Shown: piece by piece, positions 9,760-19,387 of the stretch
Layout of the letters: every line of letters starts with the position of its first letter
How positions within the stretch are numbered: the first letter of the stretch is position 1
DNA from: an uncultured bacterium
Lineage (GTDB): Bacteria > Bacillota_I > Bacilli_A > Erysipelotrichales > Erysipelotrichaceae
Assembly: GCA_903847945.1 (NCBI GenBank)
Contig: CAINEY010000011.1
Location: 1-64,000, forward strand
DNA: 64,000 nucleotides
Reading direction: 5' to 3'
Notes under the pieces: generated by a model
The model's input: only the letters and a program-made list of their open reading frames with translations
What the model was told of the DNA's origin: nothing
Databases searched by the model: none
Program-made: the position numbers and the translations under genes

Positions 9760-10822
9760 AGACTTCATCAAGACGTTTACGTAAGATAACCGGATCGAAG
9801 GCGTGGTTGAGGGCTTCTGAAGCCGAGATCACGTGATCTTTGACCAGTTTCTCCAACATCCCATCCATCGCCGTCATGCCTTCGTTGACTGAAGAAGTAA
9901 TGGCGTTGTTTAGCTGATGCGTCTTGCCTTCCCGGATGAGGTTACGAACGGCTGGGGTGTTGGTCATGACTTCAAAGACCGGTAAGAGTCGGCCTTCCGT
10001 ATCATTGACCAGTTGTTGGGAGATGACAGCCTGAAGCACCATACTGAGCTGAACCCGGATCTGTTGCTGTTGAGCGGCCGGGAAGACATCGATGATGCGG
10101 TCGATCGTGTTGGCCGCTCCCAGGGTATGCAAGGTCGAGAACACCAGGTGCCCCGTTTCAGCAGCGGTGATAGCCAACGAAATCGTATCCAAATCGCGCA
10201 TTTCCCCGACAAACAAGACATCCGGAGCTTGACGGAGAGCCGCTTTTAAGGCACTGGCCGTGTTGGGACAATCCGTTCCGATTTCGCGTTGACTGACGAC
10301 GCTGCGGGCATGCGCATGCAAGTACTCGATGGGATCTTCGATGGTGACAATGTGGGCAGCCCGCGTTTGGTTGATGCGATCGATAATGGTGGCGACCGTT
10401 GACGATTTTCCGCTGCCGGCAGGACCGCTGATGATCACGAGTCCTTTTCGAACACCGGCGAAGTCGACGATTGAGGTCGGGATATGCAGGTCTTCCGGTT
10501 TAGGAATGGAGAATCGGACGATGCGTAACACCGCCGCCAAGGATCCGCGTTGACGGTACACGTTGACCCGGAAACGAGCCAGGGTGTTGACTGAGAAAGA
10601 GAAATCATCGTCCCCGTCGCGATCGTTCACATCCCGAACGGAACGATGTGCGGTTTGGTAGATCTCGGTGATCAGCGCTTCGGTCAATGCCGGAGTCAAC
10701 TTCGTGTCATTGAGACGAGTCAATTGATTGCGGACTTTGATTTCCACGGGACTGCCGGCTATCAGGAAGATGTCGGAAGCACCAAGACTTAAGGATTCGG
10801 TAATGATATCCAGGATGTTCAT
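9758..10822 (-). CDS. pilT: PilT-type type IV pilus ATPase
   Basis: Walker A GPAGSGKSSTVA, EDPIEYLH Asp box, GEMRDLDTISLAITAAETGHLVFSTLHT. Confidence 0.92.
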   Translation of the reverse strand: MNILDIITESLSLGASDIFLIAGSPVEIKVRNQLTRLNDTKLTPALTEALITEIYQTAHRSVRDVNDRDGDDDFSFSVNTLARFRVNVYRQRGSLAAVLRIVRFSIPKPEDLHIPTSIVDFAGVRKGLVIISGPAGSGKSSTVATIIDRINQTRAAHIVTIEDPIEYLHAHARSVVSQREIGTDCPNTASALKAALRQAPDVLFVGEMRDLDTISLAITAAETGHLVFSTLHTLGAANTIDRIIDVFPAAQQQQIRVQLSMVLQAVISQQLVNDTEGRLLPVFEVMTNTPAVRNLIREGKTHQLNNAITSSVNEGMTAMDGMLEKLVKDHVISASEALNHAFDPVILRKRLDEV

Positions 10823-11295
10823 TGGGGGCCTTTCCAGATCGGATCCCCGTCTTGGGTGTAATCCTGATCGTTATCAATGGTTAACGTTTGAGCCAGCAGT
10901 CGGACATTGTCCAACGTATGCGTAGGAGAGATCCATAAGACGGTCTTGACACTCAGCGAATCCGTAGTGACGAGTAGTGTAACGGTCGAGGTACTAGGAT
11001 CCAGGGTCAACCCGTTAGTCTGAGCCCATGAGGTAATCATCGCACTCTGATCGACCCCTTCACCAAGGTTCTCCACCAAAGCTTCAAACTCAGTGGTCAG
11101 TTCGAGGTATTGAGTTTGAGCGTCAGCCAGAGCCGCATACGATTCTTCCATTAGATCCAGCGAGCGCAACACACCACGATGTTGAGCCGCAGTCGTCATC
11201 ACGCTGAGGCTCGCAAAGCCCAGGACACTCATCACGATGAGCACGGTCAACAAGGTAGGTAGTCCAAAGACCGTTCCTAATCCGCCGCGCTTCAT
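10819..11295 (-). CDS. Pilin-like / assembly-associated single-TM protein
   Basis: N-terminal TM then a predicted extracytoplasmic region; ATGA overlap with pilT; genomic context. Confidence 0.55.
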   Translation of the reverse strand: MKRGGLGTVFGLPTLLTVLIVMSVLGFASLSVMTTAAQHRGVLRSLDLMEESYAALADAQTQYLELTTEFEALVENLGEGVDQSAMITSWAQTNGLTLDPSTSTVTLLVTTDSLSVKTVLWISPTHTLDNVRLLAQTLTIDNDQDYTQDGDPIWKGPQ

Positions 11296-11675
11296 GGGGT
11301 GACCTCCCGAATAACCTCCAGGGTCAATCGTACGGTGTCTTCTTCAATCAGCGTTAACGTCGCTGTTTCGAGGTTTCCTGTGATGGTCCTCATGACGGTG
11401 ATCGTGTACACCGCATTCTCAGAAAGACTACCTTTCTGATCATAGGTGGTGGTCGTCAAGGCTTCGGGATAGCGCAGATCCCAGTCACTTTCGGGATGAC
11501 GCAACCATTCCGCTTCCTGAACCAAGGTTTGACTCAAGGTGCGTAAAGCCAAGGCTTCGGTGTGTTGTCGGGCGGATACCGCAAACAGATTCAAGGCCAC
11601 CACCAAGGCCACACTCAAAATCACTAAACTCAAGGTAAATTCCAAGAGGAAGAACTGGAGTTGACGCGGCTTCAT
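11292..11675 (-). CDS. Type IV pilin-like protein, non-canonical prepilin signal
   Basis: N-terminus MKPRQLQFFLLEFTLSLVILSVALVVALNLF resembles a pilin hydrophobic helix; Glu +5 if cleavage follows Gln. Confidence 0.6.
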   Translation of the reverse strand: MKPRQLQFFLLEFTLSLVILSVALVVALNLFAVSARQHTEALALRTLSQTLVQEAEWLRHPESDWDLRYPEALTTTTYDQKGSLSENAVYTITVMRTITGNLETATLTLIEEDTVRLTLEVIREVTP

Positions 11676-12133
11676 GAGGGGTTCTCCTCACGCACCAACG
11701 TGTAACGCAAGGTGACGATCTCACCGGCTTCATCAGTATAGCGCACCGTCAAGAGATGTTCACTGAGCGCAAACGCCAAAGCCGTCAGGGGCACCACAGG
11801 TAGAGCCGCTAAACGATCGATATCCGGTGTTTCGGAACTCTGTTCCACCAGATGTCCGCGGTCTTCATAGATCAGGGTGTAGAAACCGTCTTGTTCAAAG
11901 ACCAGGACTTGGATCCCGCTTTGAGTTGTCAGGGTGATCCTGCCAATCGCATCGTGCGTTTTTAGCCGCTGATTGAAATACAGGACCACGGTTTGCCGGT
12001 TAAGGGACACATCGTTTTCCTTAACCATACGCGTGTAGAATTGGGCACCGCTGATCACCACAAATCCTGCTCCGGCTAAAAAGAGGGTCAATAAGGTTAG
12101 AATGATCAGGTTATGAAAGGCCGGTCGTTTCAT
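11672..12133 (-). CDS. Single-TM secreted protein in pilus-like operon (possibly DUF4860-like)
   Basis: N-terminal TM and operon overlap; family assignment from memory only. Confidence 0.5.
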   Translation of the reverse strand: MKRPAFHNLIILTLLTLFLAGAGFVVISGAQFYTRMVKENDVSLNRQTVVLYFNQRLKTHDAIGRITLTTQSGIQVLVFEQDGFYTLIYEDRGHLVEQSSETPDIDRLAALPVVPLTALAFALSEHLLTVRYTDEAGEIVTLRYTLVREENPS

Positions 12134-12420
12134 TACGGGTTCCTTTCATAGACGGTCACGTCGGGTCGGATGTTGGCTCCGAAGGTCTTGTAGTAGACGA
12201 AGTAGGTGTTGGGATCGATGACGATGCCATAATGATCGATCAAGTAATCCAGTTTGGCCGGATAAAAGCCTTCTTGGGCGTAACACAAGGTCAGAGCGCG
12301 CTGGATGGCGGATTCCACCTGAAGGCGGCGCTGATCCGCACTGTCTTTGGCGATCTGTTGGGTTAAAAGGATCAGCCCCACGATCACCGCGCCGAAGAAA
12401 AGCCAACGAAAGAATTTCAT
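12133..12420 (-). CDS. Small pseudopilin-like protein
   Basis: N-terminal TM then ESAIQRALTLCYAQEGFYPAKLDYLIDHYG, resembling the GspG-type 'ALxxYYxxxGxYP' region. Confidence 0.55.
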   Translation of the reverse strand: MKFFRWLFFGAVIVGLILLTQQIAKDSADQRRLQVESAIQRALTLCYAQEGFYPAKLDYLIDHYGIVIDPNTYFVYYKTFGANIRPDVTVYERNP

Positions 12421-12421
12421 G

Positions 12422-13447
12422 TTAACCCAGGGCGCTCATGATGCCGATGAGCGGAATAATGAGAGAGAAGAGCACGATGGCGACAAATCCGGAAAGCACC
12501 ACAATGAGCACCGGTTCGATTTTATTAAGCAGGGCTGTCATCCGGTTCTCGGCGTCTTCTTGCGTCTTACGGGCGACTTGTTCCATGACGTGATCCGTCT
12601 TACCCGTTTTGACCGCAATCGCTAAGGTGTTTTGAAGCAACGGGGGATAGATCTTGGCATTCATCAACAAATCCACCAAGCCTTCTCCCGGTTTTAAGTT
12701 GGCTTGAGTGCGATCTAGAGTCGCTTTCAACGATCCGGCAGGGACTTGTTGAAGGGATAGTCGTAAGGCTTCCTGCGGATGCAAACCGGCACTGAGGACC
12801 AGTTGGGCGATAAAGGTGAAGCGGGACAAGTCGGTTTTCGCTTTCAATTTGGGGAAATAACGCAAAAGGCGATCCAGAAGTTGCGGGTGAGCCGGATCTG
12901 TTTTGGTGGTGATCCATTCTTTAACAACCAGGATCACGCCGAAAGCGAAGAGTCCCAGGGCTACAAAGACACCGGCTTTGGCGATCAGCACCAGGGTTTC
13001 CACCCAAGGATCCAAAGTTCCGCCTAATCCGCGATACACTTCATCGAAGACCGGGACAACCACGAAGCTGAGTACACTCATGACCAATACCAACACCGTG
13101 ATGAGCACTAAGGGTAAAGTCAGCACGTCCCGTAAGAAGCGTTTGGTTTCATCCTGACGCTGGTAGTAATGGGCCAAGTGCGATGATACTTTGCCTTCCT
13201 GACCAACGATTTCCGCAGCCTGTAAAGCCAGCTTGGCTTCCATGGGAAACTGCGGGTCCTGATCCAAAGCGGTGGACAGCTTCCCCACGCGTTTCAGATT
13301 CGCAATCAGTTTTGGCATGGCGACTTCCCGACTATGTTCCACCGCATCCAATCCGTCGCGTAAATCCATCCCGGATTCGTAGATCAAGGCCAATTGGGTG
13401 AAAAACAGGGCTAGGGTCTCATCGGTATACAGGCGTTGTGCAGACAT
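12422..13447 (-). CDS. pilC: Type II secretion/type IV pilus inner-membrane platform protein (GspF/PilC family)
   Basis: Two repeated T2SF-like domains; AGLHPQEALRLSLQQVP and KIEPVLIVVLSGFVAIVLFSLIIPLIGI; AAAGGAG SD. Confidence 0.85.
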   Translation of the reverse strand: MSAQRLYTDETLALFFTQLALIYESGMDLRDGLDAVEHSREVAMPKLIANLKRVGKLSTALDQDPQFPMEAKLALQAAEIVGQEGKVSSHLAHYYQRQDETKRFLRDVLTLPLVLITVLVLVMSVLSFVVVPVFDEVYRGLGGTLDPWVETLVLIAKAGVFVALGLFAFGVILVVKEWITTKTDPAHPQLLDRLLRYFPKLKAKTDLSRFTFIAQLVLSAGLHPQEALRLSLQQVPAGSLKATLDRTQANLKPGEGLVDLLMNAKIYPPLLQNTLAIAVKTGKTDHVMEQVARKTQEDAENRMTALLNKIEPVLIVVLSGFVAIVLFSLIIPLIGIMSALG

Positions 13448-13459
13448 AAGGAACTCCTT

Positions 13460-14374
13460 TCAATAGTAGAGTTTATCCTGATACTTCCCAAAATACGGAC
13501 CCTGGGCATCAAAGGTCGGATCGATGCGCTTCCAGGTTTCTTTCTCAAAGTAAATGCTTGGATTGATCCAGCCGACCCCATCGATGTAGGTCTCTACCCA
13601 AGCGTGATACCCGACATCGACATATCCCGTGACTACCCGGGTCGGGATGTGTTGCACCCGAAGCATGGCGGTCATCAGCGCCGCGTAATCGAAACAGATC
13701 CCTTTCTTCAAGGTGTAGGCTTCATCGAGATCAGGTATGAGAAACTCGTCTTGGGCCCGTTTGGCTTTCTCGTAATCGTAATCGATCGTCGTGACGATGA
13801 ACTTGTAGACGGCGTGGACCCGTTCCAATTGACTTGTCAAGCCTTGAGTCAGTTCGAAGGACTTCTGTACGGCTAACGTATCTTTGGTGTAGTTGACGAT
13901 CTGATTGGGATAAAGGTAAGGGGAGAGTTCATTCTTCAGCGTGACCTTGAGTTCCATGGTCGCGGTAACGGAATATGCATTGCCTTCTTTTTGTTTTAAG
14001 GTTCGAATCGTATAGGTGCCCGATCCCGGTGTCAACGCGATGATCGTATAGGTGTTGGGAAAGACATCATAGGAGACGGTAAACTCCCCAAAGATCAGTT
14101 GGGCTTTCATCGGGGTGTCGGTGTTGGGACCCTTGATGGCCACATACCCGTCTTGTGCGTTGGAGTAATCGATGATGTACCCGTTCTTCTCGAGGGTCTT
14201 GGTTCCCGACCAACTGGGCATCAGGATGTCATTGATCGTCGGCGAATCACTGAGGGTCGACGAACTGGGGTATTGCCGAAACGGATTATAGAACTGGAGT
14301 ACGATAAAACCACCGACTCCAAGAATCAGGGCAATCACAATCAGGATAATCACGACCTTGACGGATCTGGGCAT
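13460..14374 (-). CDS. Membrane-anchored transglutaminase-like domain protein
   Basis: N-terminal TM; KKGICFDYAALMTAMLRVQHIPTRVVTGYV ... HAWVETYIDGVGWINPS (Cys/His/Asp triad region). Confidence 0.82.
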   Translation of the reverse strand: MPRSVKVVIILIVIALILGVGGFIVLQFYNPFRQYPSSSTLSDSPTINDILMPSWSGTKTLEKNGYIIDYSNAQDGYVAIKGPNTDTPMKAQLIFGEFTVSYDVFPNTYTIIALTPGSGTYTIRTLKQKEGNAYSVTATMELKVTLKNELSPYLYPNQIVNYTKDTLAVQKSFELTQGLTSQLERVHAVYKFIVTTIDYDYEKAKRAQDEFLIPDLDEAYTLKKGICFDYAALMTAMLRVQHIPTRVVTGYVDVGYHAWVETYIDGVGWINPSIYFEKETWKRIDPTFDAQGPYFGKYQDKLYY

Positions 14375-14479
14375 CAATCAGGTTCCTTTACGCTTATTAT
14401 ACCATAGGGCTATCGAAGCACCGGTCAGGCCTTTGCGTGATTTTTATTGGATTTTATGTGGGGAAGTCTGGGGATTTGG

Positions 14480-14485
14480 TATAAT
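14480..14485 (+). promoter_or_regulatory. Extended -10 (TGGTATAAT), 7 nt before a GTG start
   Basis: TATAAT preceded by TGn; start codon 14493. Confidence 0.7.
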
Positions 14486-14492
14486 TGAAAGC

Positions 14493-15755
14493 GTGAAATC
14501 GTTCCTTCTCGACCATATCAAACGGCTCAGCACCCATCCGGTGCTTTTAGCCTATCGACATGCCTTATCGCAGGTCATCATCATTACGTTCATCGCCTCA
14601 TTGTTCATCATTCTGCATCATCCACCGATCACGGGTTTGGCGACCGATGGGTTATTTGGTGCCTGGGTAAACTTCTCCGAGGTATATGCCCCGATCCTTG
14701 ACTTGGTGATCATGCTGACGATGGGATTGATTGGGGTCTATGCCCTGGTGGCGTTCATCATTCAGTTGGCGCATACCGCCAAGATTCCCGTTTATCATCC
14801 GCTGATCAGCGGGATCATCGTGTATTTGATGATCTCCGTCACGTTGACCCCCTCAGAAACCGGGTGGACCCTCAATCCGCAGTATCTGGGCATCAGCGGC
14901 TTATTTACGGCCTTTGTGGTGGGAATCCTCACTGTCAGTGCCCATCGCTTGGCCCATCAATTACGAATCAAGGTAAAGGTCAGTGCCTCCCTGAGCGAGT
15001 CGCTGATGCAACCGTTGGAAGCCGTGACGACGACTGTCGTGTTGGTGATCCTGGCGATCCTATCGCGCTGGATCTTGGGCGATATTGGACTCGTTTTTCC
15101 GCAATGGTTGAGCCAACAACTCGCCGGACTCTTGACGCTCAGTGCGTCGATCTGGACCGTGGTGTTGGTGATCCTGGTGGCGCGTTGTCTTCAATTCGTC
15201 GGGTTGGATGCTCAAGGCTGGATCAGTCTGACCCTGTTACCTATCCTGGTGTTGGGCAGTGCTCAGAATCTGGATGCCTTTCTCTACGATAAAGCCCTTC
15301 CCAACATCCTGGCCACCGGGTTTCTGTTCTTTGACACCGGAGTACTACCGCTTTTGATCGCCCTATGGGTGTTTGGGAAAAATCCCGATCATCGCCGTGC
15401 CGCTAAACTCGGGGTCGTTCCCGCCGTGTTCAATCTGCCTGAAACGGCATTGGTGGGCCTTCCCTTGGTCTTCAATGGAGCCTTGTTGATTCCGTTCTTA
15501 GTCACCGGAATCACCGGAGTAACCATCGCGTATACAGCCATGACACTGTTTTGGGTCAACAAACCGCTTATGGCGTTATCCGCACTGATTCCGTCTCCGT
15601 TGGGAGTGTTTGCCTCAACACTGGACTGGCGGGCGTTGGTGCTCTACAGCGTCATCCTCGGCCTCAATGTGTTGATTTACTGGCCCTTTATTCGTCGCAT
15701 GAATCGCCAATCACAGGCATCCACGCCATCGTCGGATGCGAATGTGTTAAACTAA
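14493..15755 (+). CDS. PTS EIIC-like membrane permease (orphan)
   Basis: Multi-TM; FNLPETALVGLPLVFNGALLIPF resembles the EIIC (cellobiose family) NINEP...GLP motif; GTG start inferred from promoter position. Confidence 0.72.
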   Translation: MKSFLLDHIKRLSTHPVLLAYRHALSQVIIITFIASLFIILHHPPITGLATDGLFGAWVNFSEVYAPILDLVIMLTMGLIGVYALVAFIIQLAHTAKIPVYHPLISGIIVYLMISVTLTPSETGWTLNPQYLGISGLFTAFVVGILTVSAHRLAHQLRIKVKVSASLSESLMQPLEAVTTTVVLVILAILSRWILGDIGLVFPQWLSQQLAGLLTLSASIWTVVLVILVARCLQFVGLDAQGWISLTLLPILVLGSAQNLDAFLYDKALPNILATGFLFFDTGVLPLLIALWVFGKNPDHRRAAKLGVVPAVFNLPETALVGLPLVFNGALLIPFLVTGITGVTIAYTAMTLFWVNKPLMALSALIPSPLGVFASTLDWRALVLYSVILGLNVLIYWPFIRRMNRQSQASTPSSDANVLN

Positions 15756-15771
15756 GGCTAAGAGGTACATT

Positions 15772-16200
15772 ATGGAACAATGGCTTTGGATTGTCGTTGC
15801 CCTGGCTGCTTTGGGCATCGAAATCGCCACCGTCGGAACCCTGATCTCGATCTGGTTTACGATTGGGGCACTGGCCGCCTATGTCGGCCAATTGATTGGG
15901 GTCGATTTTGCTCTGCAAGTGTTGCTGTTCATTATCGTCAGCCTGATCTCGTTTGCGCTGGTTCGTCCGTTGGCGGCCAAGTACTTGTCCGCCAAACAGG
16001 AAGCCACCAATGCGGATCGCTACATCGGCCGAACCTTTACCGTGGTCGAACCGATCACCGAGGAACAATGGGGAGCCATCAAGATCCAAGGCGTCCGTTG
16101 GAGTTGCCGTGAAGTCAAAGGCAAACCGGTCGCCGTCGGCGAAACCGTTGAAGTCGTGGCGCTGGAAGGCGCGAAATTGGTCGTCAAGAAGACGTCCTAG
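15772..16200 (+). CDS. NfeD family protein
   Basis: Small membrane protein with C-terminal OB-like region (IGRTFTVVEPI...GAIKIQGVRWSCREV...GETVEVVALEGAKLVV), next to SPFH gene. Confidence 0.85.
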   Translation: MEQWLWIVVALAALGIEIATVGTLISIWFTIGALAAYVGQLIGVDFALQVLLFIIVSLISFALVRPLAAKYLSAKQEATNADRYIGRTFTVVEPITEEQWGAIKIQGVRWSCREVKGKPVAVGETVEVVALEGAKLVVKKTS

Positions 16201-16211
16201 AAAGGAACTGT

Positions 16212-17156
16212 ATGCCGTCAAATATCATTGGAACCATCATTACGCTGTTTGGAGTGTTGTTGGTCATCATGCTCTTGTCGTTGACTGTCAAAGTCATCCC
16301 GCAAGCACATGCCTACGTTATCGAACGCTTGGGTGCCTATTCCCACACCTTGAACAAAGGCTTGCACCTGATTTTCCCGATCATCGATCGCGTCGCCTTG
16401 GATGTGCCGCTCAAAGAGCAAGTCTATGACTTCCAACCCCAACCGGTCATCACCAAAGACAACGTCACCATGATGATCGACACCATCGTCTTCTTCCAGA
16501 TCCTGGATCCCAAGCTGTTTGCTTATGGGGTAGCCTCTCCGATCAAAGCCATTGAAGCCTTGACTGCGACGACCCTCCGTAACATCATCGGGGAACTGGA
16601 ACTCGATGAAACCCTGACCTCGCGTGAAGTCATCAACACGAAAATGCGCGTGATCTTGGATGAAGCCACGGATCCCTGGGGCATCAAAGTCAACCGGGTC
16701 GAACTCAAAAACATCCTTCCTCCGAAAGACATCCAGGAAGCCATGGAAAAACAAATGCGTGCCGAACGTGAACGCCGTTCCGTCATCTTAACGGCGGAAG
16801 GGGAAAAACGCGCTGCGATCCTGATGGCCGAAGGGGAGAAAGAATCCGTCGTGCTTCGAGCTTTAGCCAAGAAAGAATCGTTGATTGCCGAAGCGGAAGG
16901 GCAAGCCCAGGCGCTTGAACGCGTCTACCAGGCCCAAGCCCGCGGGATCGGTTTGATCAAAGAAGCGGATCCCAGTAAAGCCTACTTGACCCTGGAAAGC
17001 CTCAAAGCCCTGGAGAAAGTTGCGGATGGTCAATCCACCAAGATCATCATCCCCTCTGAACTGCAAGGCTTAGCCTCCGTGTTGGGATCGGTCAAAGCCT
17101 TGATGGATGACAGCGATGTCAAGCCAGCCAAAGCGAAGACTCCCAAATCCGAATAA
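16212..17156 (+). CDS. SPFH/Band 7 domain protein (slipin/QmcA-like)
   Basis: IPQAHAYVIERLGAYSHTLNKGLHLIFPIIDRV; EKQMRAERERRSVILTAEGEK. Confidence 0.92.
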   Translation: MPSNIIGTIITLFGVLLVIMLLSLTVKVIPQAHAYVIERLGAYSHTLNKGLHLIFPIIDRVALDVPLKEQVYDFQPQPVITKDNVTMMIDTIVFFQILDPKLFAYGVASPIKAIEALTATTLRNIIGELELDETLTSREVINTKMRVILDEATDPWGIKVNRVELKNILPPKDIQEAMEKQMRAERERRSVILTAEGEKRAAILMAEGEKESVVLRALAKKESLIAEAEGQAQALERVYQAQARGIGLIKEADPSKAYLTLESLKALEKVADGQSTKIIIPSELQGLASVLGSVKALMDDSDVKPAKAKTPKSE

Positions 17157-17159
17157 AGG

Positions 17160-17185
17160 AAAACCCCGAGAAATCTCGGGGTTTT
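17160..17185. terminator. Bidirectional terminator
   Basis: AAAACCCCGAG-aaat-CTCGGGGTTTT. Confidence 0.85.
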
Positions 17186-17192
17186 CTTTGAA

Positions 17193-17786
17193 TCAAGGTT
17201 TAAAGTGATTGAAGAACCAGCTGTCCAACAAAGCATGAAGCGGAGCCAACAGGAAGACCACCGGTTGAGCAGCCAATAGACCTAGCTCATAGAACCAATT
17301 GCTGTTTTGGTAAGGGCGGCCTTTCAGGCGACGCAATAGCGCACTTAAGGGAATTCCGGACATGTTACCCATCATCATCAGTTGAATGGCAGAGCGAATG
17401 ACTTCGGCTCGTTGAGGGCCATACGTCTTGATTAAGGTTTGATCGGCTTCCAAATCAGGATGACCCATAGTGTCCGCGACATGTTGCGCATAGAGGATCG
17501 AAGTGGCTTCTTCCGGTTTCATAAAGGCAGCGCTGCCACTTAGGAAGGCCTCGATTTCCTCAGACGAAAAGCCCTCCTTCAACGCCAATTGGGTGTGCGC
17601 ATACGAGCACACGTCACAGCCGTTGACTTCCGTGGTTGCTAACATCAACCGTTCGATCCAGTGGGCATCGACCACCGGTTTTCGACGATTGCGGATCATG
17701 ACTGGTAGGGATCGAAAAGCCAAAACAGTCCCGAAATATAGATCTTTCAGCGTATATTTCTTCTTAAGTGTAGCTTGAAGTGTCAT
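17193..17786 (-). CDS. Carboxymuconolactone decarboxylase/AhpD-like family protein
   Basis: EVNGCDVCSYAHTQLALKEG (CxxC...H AhpD signature); start at MTLQATLKKK rather than the long ORF start that overlaps the opposite-strand GNAT gene. Confidence 0.8.
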   Translation of the reverse strand: MTLQATLKKKYTLKDLYFGTVLAFRSLPVMIRNRRKPVVDAHWIERLMLATTEVNGCDVCSYAHTQLALKEGFSSEEIEAFLSGSAAFMKPEEATSILYAQHVADTMGHPDLEADQTLIKTYGPQRAEVIRSAIQLMMMGNMSGIPLSALLRRLKGRPYQNSNWFYELGLLAAQPVVFLLAPLHALLDSWFFNHFKP

Positions 17787-17850
17787 GTTGTTTACCGCAA
17801 TCCAGTATACCATGTGTTCGGTCATCATTCGCTGGTGTATAATGAAGAAC

Positions 17851-18393
17851 GTGAAAACGACGCTTAAAAACGGACAAATTCTATCGATTCGCGAAGCGAC
17901 ACCCAACGACGCCGAAGCGGTTTTGACGTATCTGGCGCTGATCGGGGTGCAGAGCGACAATCTGGATTTCGGTCCAGAAGGCTTAGGGTATACGGTCGAG
18001 GAAGAAGCCGGATTTATCGAAGCTATCGCTTTAAGCGATAACGGCAAGATCCTGATGGGATTCATCGGACGGGAGTTGGTGAGTGTTGCCCATTTGGCTG
18101 GAAAGTCTAAACGACCACGCACCAAACACGCCGCTACCTTAGCTATTTCCGTGATCCAGTCGCACTGGCATCTGGGGATCGGGGATGCGATGTTAGGGAC
18201 GCTGATCGATTGGGCAAAGACCAATCCGGTCTTGCGGGTCTTGGACCTGGAAGTACGGGCCGATAATGCCGCGGCGATCGCGTTGTATGAGAAGCATGGC
18301 TTTTTGCGCAGCGGACGCTTTCCACAACGTTTTCGCATTGAGGGGGTATCCATCGATACCCTGCTCATGACTAAGGAGATCAAGCATGATTGA
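17851..18393 (+). CDS. GNAT family N-acetyltransferase
   Basis: IREATPNDAEAVLTYL; GIGDAMLGTLIDWAK; LEVRADNAAAIALYEKHGF; GTG start inferred from -10 at 17838-17843. Confidence 0.88.
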   Translation: MKTTLKNGQILSIREATPNDAEAVLTYLALIGVQSDNLDFGPEGLGYTVEEEAGFIEAIALSDNGKILMGFIGRELVSVAHLAGKSKRPRTKHAATLAISVIQSHWHLGIGDAMLGTLIDWAKTNPVLRVLDLEVRADNAAAIALYEKHGFLRSGRFPQRFRIEGVSIDTLLMTKEIKHD

Positions 18394-19387
18394 AGTTCGT
18401 CATTTATCGAAGTCGTTTGTGAAGTATGAAAAAGAAAAAGGCTTGTGGGGCATGATCAAAGGCTTTGTGAATGCCAAGAAAGTCATCACCAAAGCCGTGG
18501 ATGATCTTTCGTTCTCCATCGCCAAAGGGGAAGTCATCGGCTACATCGGGGCCAATGGGGCCGGGAAGAGTACCACCATCAAGATGCTGACGGGGATCCT
18601 GACACCCTCCAGCGGGGAAGTCACCGTCGATGGCGTCATTCCCTACAAAGACCGCATTACCAATGCCCGTAACATCGGGGTCGTTTTCGGCCAGCGCACA
18701 CAACTGTGGTGGGATCTGCCGTTGATCGAATCCTTTACGATCCTCAAAGATATCTATCAGGTCAGTGATGCGGACTATACTGAACGCATGACGCTCTTCA
18801 ATGAGATCCTGCACATCAACGAATTTCTTAAATCGCCGGTGCGTACCTTATCCTTAGGTCAACGCATGCGGGCCGATATTGCCGCCTCGTTGCTTCACAA
18901 TCCCAAGATCCTGTATCTGGATGAACCCACGATCGGATTGGATGTCAACGCCAAGAAGAACATGCGTGAAGCCATCAAGAAGATGAATGCCAGTTTCCAA
19001 ACCACCGTCATTTTAACGACGCATGACTTGGATGACATCGAAGAATTATGTCAGCGTATTCTCATCATCGATGCCGGAAAACTCATCTATGACGGGGCTT
19101 TGTCTGACATCAAAACCAAATACGGCTCAGACTGTAAAGTGAGCTTCGTCTTGAAAGAACCGTGGAAAGACTTTGTCGATCTGGCTAAGATGATGGATGT
19201 CGATCCGTTATCGATCACGGTCACGCTGAATGACGATAAACTGGAGATCGGTTTCGATAAACGCAACTTAAGTGTCGCCACCGTTACGGCCACCATCATG
19301 AAGCATTTTGAAGTCTCGGATCTTTCGATCCAGGAAACCGACATCGAAGCCATCGTCGCCCGGATCTATCGGGAAGGGCATGCCTGA
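18386..19387 (+). CDS. ABC-2 type transporter ATP-binding protein
   Basis: Walker A GANGAGKST, signature LSLGQRMRADIAASLL, Walker B ILYLDEPTIGLD. Confidence 0.93.
   Translation: MIEVRHLSKSFVKYEKEKGLWGMIKGFVNAKKVITKAVDDLSFSIAKGEVIGYIGANGAGKSTTIKMLTGILTPSSGEVTVDGVIPYKDRITNARNIGVVFGQRTQLWWDLPLIESFTILKDIYQVSDADYTERMTLFNEILHINEFLKSPVRTLSLGQRMRADIAASLLHNPKILYLDEPTIGLDVNAKKNMREAIKKMNASFQTTVILTTHDLDDIEELCQRILIIDAGKLIYDGALSDIKTKYGSDCKVSFVLKEPWKDFVDLAKMMDVDPLSITVTLNDDKLEIGFDKRNLSVATVTATIMKHFEVSDLSIQETDIEAIVARIYREGHA

Noticed and set aside
17787-18383. N-terminal ~200-codon extension of the 17193..18383 minus ORF
   Set aside because: Completely overlaps the opposite-strand GNAT gene; the AhpD-like domain starts at MTLQATLKKK (17786) downstream of a minus-strand TATACT.
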